64,000 bases of DNA from Olavius algarvensis associated proteobacterium Delta 3. GTDB taxonomy: Bacteria; Desulfobacterota; Desulfobacteria; Desulfobacterales; CAFBRK01. The DNA lies in assembly GCA_903231505.1 (NCBI GenBank), contig CAFBRK010000293.1:34533-98532 (forward strand), read 5' to 3'. This document shows positions 63,446-64,000 of this stretch, one piece after another. The position numbers were made by a program, and so were the translations under genes. The stretch's first letter is position 1. Every line of letters starts with the position of its first letter. The notes under the pieces are model-generated. The model saw nothing but the letters and a program-made list of their open reading frames with translations. It had not been told where the DNA came from and ran no database searches.

Positions 63446-64000
63446 TCTCTCTTAGAAACACAGCTGACCCGAAACAGCTTGGTTCAGCATAGCGAATTAT
63501 ACCACCGCCCGAAAACTGTGGGCTACACGGGGAATCCTCGTTACATCCATAGGTTTGAGAAAGTAATCCAGGACGAACCCTCGATTTCGGAAAAAAAGAG
63601 TCCGGGCAATGGGGGCTGTCTATTGATTTAGAGCTTTTAGCAGAATTCTGAAAATTACAAAACACACGCATATCCGGTGGGAATCCCATAAAGCAGGCGG
63701 GACTCCCTTCGACCACGCTCTGGACAGGCACAACAGGCAGGATTCCAAAGCCTGTCCCGAATGGGATCCCGTTCCTTTAAATGCTCGACCTGCGGGCTCG
63801 AAGTCCGGTTCGAAATGATGCGCCGAAAAAGTTGAGGACGATCGACTGCCCGATGTTGCCAAATTTACCCAGCTCAAACAGTTACCCGGTATGTCATTGG
63901 TTTGACGGGCTGTTGCCCGAACCGGTTTTATCGAGCCGTCTTTAGCTCCATGACGCATGCTCTTTCAACCAACATGGGAGCATGATTTAATTGCGATCTG
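63446..64000. other. Intergenic region at window end, no gene supported
   Basis: Open frames on the minus strand here show no known motif. A 16-17-base string GCGGGAGTCCCTTCGAC (near 62748) is closely echoed at 63698, but no larger repeat was found. A gene could begin beyond the window edge. Confidence 0.4.

Noticed and set aside
63620..63958. Mobile-element remnant at the window end
   Set aside because: No transposase motif or terminal repeats could be seen; the short repeated 17-base string is too weak.

Overview
The window reads as chromosomal DNA of an anaerobic, cytochrome-rich Desulfobacterota (deltaproteobacterial) sulfate-reducer-like bacterium. This is inferred from gene content, not from a marker gene. 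The pointers are multihaem cytochromes c with quinol-oxidising partners, a sigma-54 regulatory style, HdrA/MvhD/AOR-type redox enzymes, DsrE-type sulfur proteins, UGA-encoded selenocysteine in three genes, a c-di-GMP-I riboswitch and VPxP-type C-terminal sorting signals. No rRNA, tRNA, CRISPR array, prophage or intact insertion sequence was seen.

Layout. 0-5.6 kb: cydD (cut by the window edge) and cydC, a DUF4124 protein, then cysK and cysE on the minus strand. 5.6-8.2 kb: a tetrahaem NapC/NrfH-type quinol dehydrogenase and an octahaem hydroxylamine-oxidoreductase-like cytochrome behind a perfect FNR-type palindrome, closed by a strong terminator. 8.4-10.5 kb: a duplicated-domain protein, a HEAT-repeat protein and a membrane protein carrying an exact 69-bp tandem duplication. 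10.6-18.9 kb: a minus-strand Mrp/Mbh-type cation/proton antiporter operon of eleven genes with a cyclic-nucleotide-binding-fold protein inside it. 19-20.2 kb: GAF and universal-stress proteins. 20.4-27.2 kb: a sigma-54 activator with a cysteine-rich PAS domain, divergent from three DsrE/F/H-like genes and followed by a cytochrome-like protein, a triple rhodanese, an octahaem tetrathionate-reductase-like cytochrome and a cytochrome b. Two consensus sigma-54 promoters with matching upstream repeats tie this region into one regulon.

27.6-40 kb: mostly household or unknown genes (AarF/UbiB kinase, Mo-carrier-like protein, DUF3426 protein, metallophosphoesterase, trypsin-like protease), plus a DsbA-like protein whose active site is Sec-Pro-Tyr-Cys. 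40.6-44.4 kb: a c-di-GMP-I (GEMM) riboswitch and the 1,218-residue repeat surface protein it precedes. 44.5-47.3 kb: a TrpXYZ-type ABC transporter. 47.6-49.4 kb: a TPR pseudogene, a hydratase-family enzyme and a VPxP-tailed secreted protein.

50-59 kb holds the most striking system: a BamBCDEF-like set (tungsten AOR-family subunit, polyferredoxin, HdrC/HdrB-like protein, a double HdrA, an MvhD-ferredoxin fusion) followed by fdhD. Both the HdrA-like and MvhD-like genes are split by an in-frame UGA at a position where the families carry cysteine, so each is one selenoprotein gene. This resembles the electron-handling core of class II benzoyl-CoA reductase, but its substrate cannot be read from the sequence. 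59.4-63.4 kb: a DASS transporter, a CBS-pair protein, a second VPxP-tailed protein and a PnuC-like membrane protein. Two families of short intergenic inverted repeats are scattered through the window.
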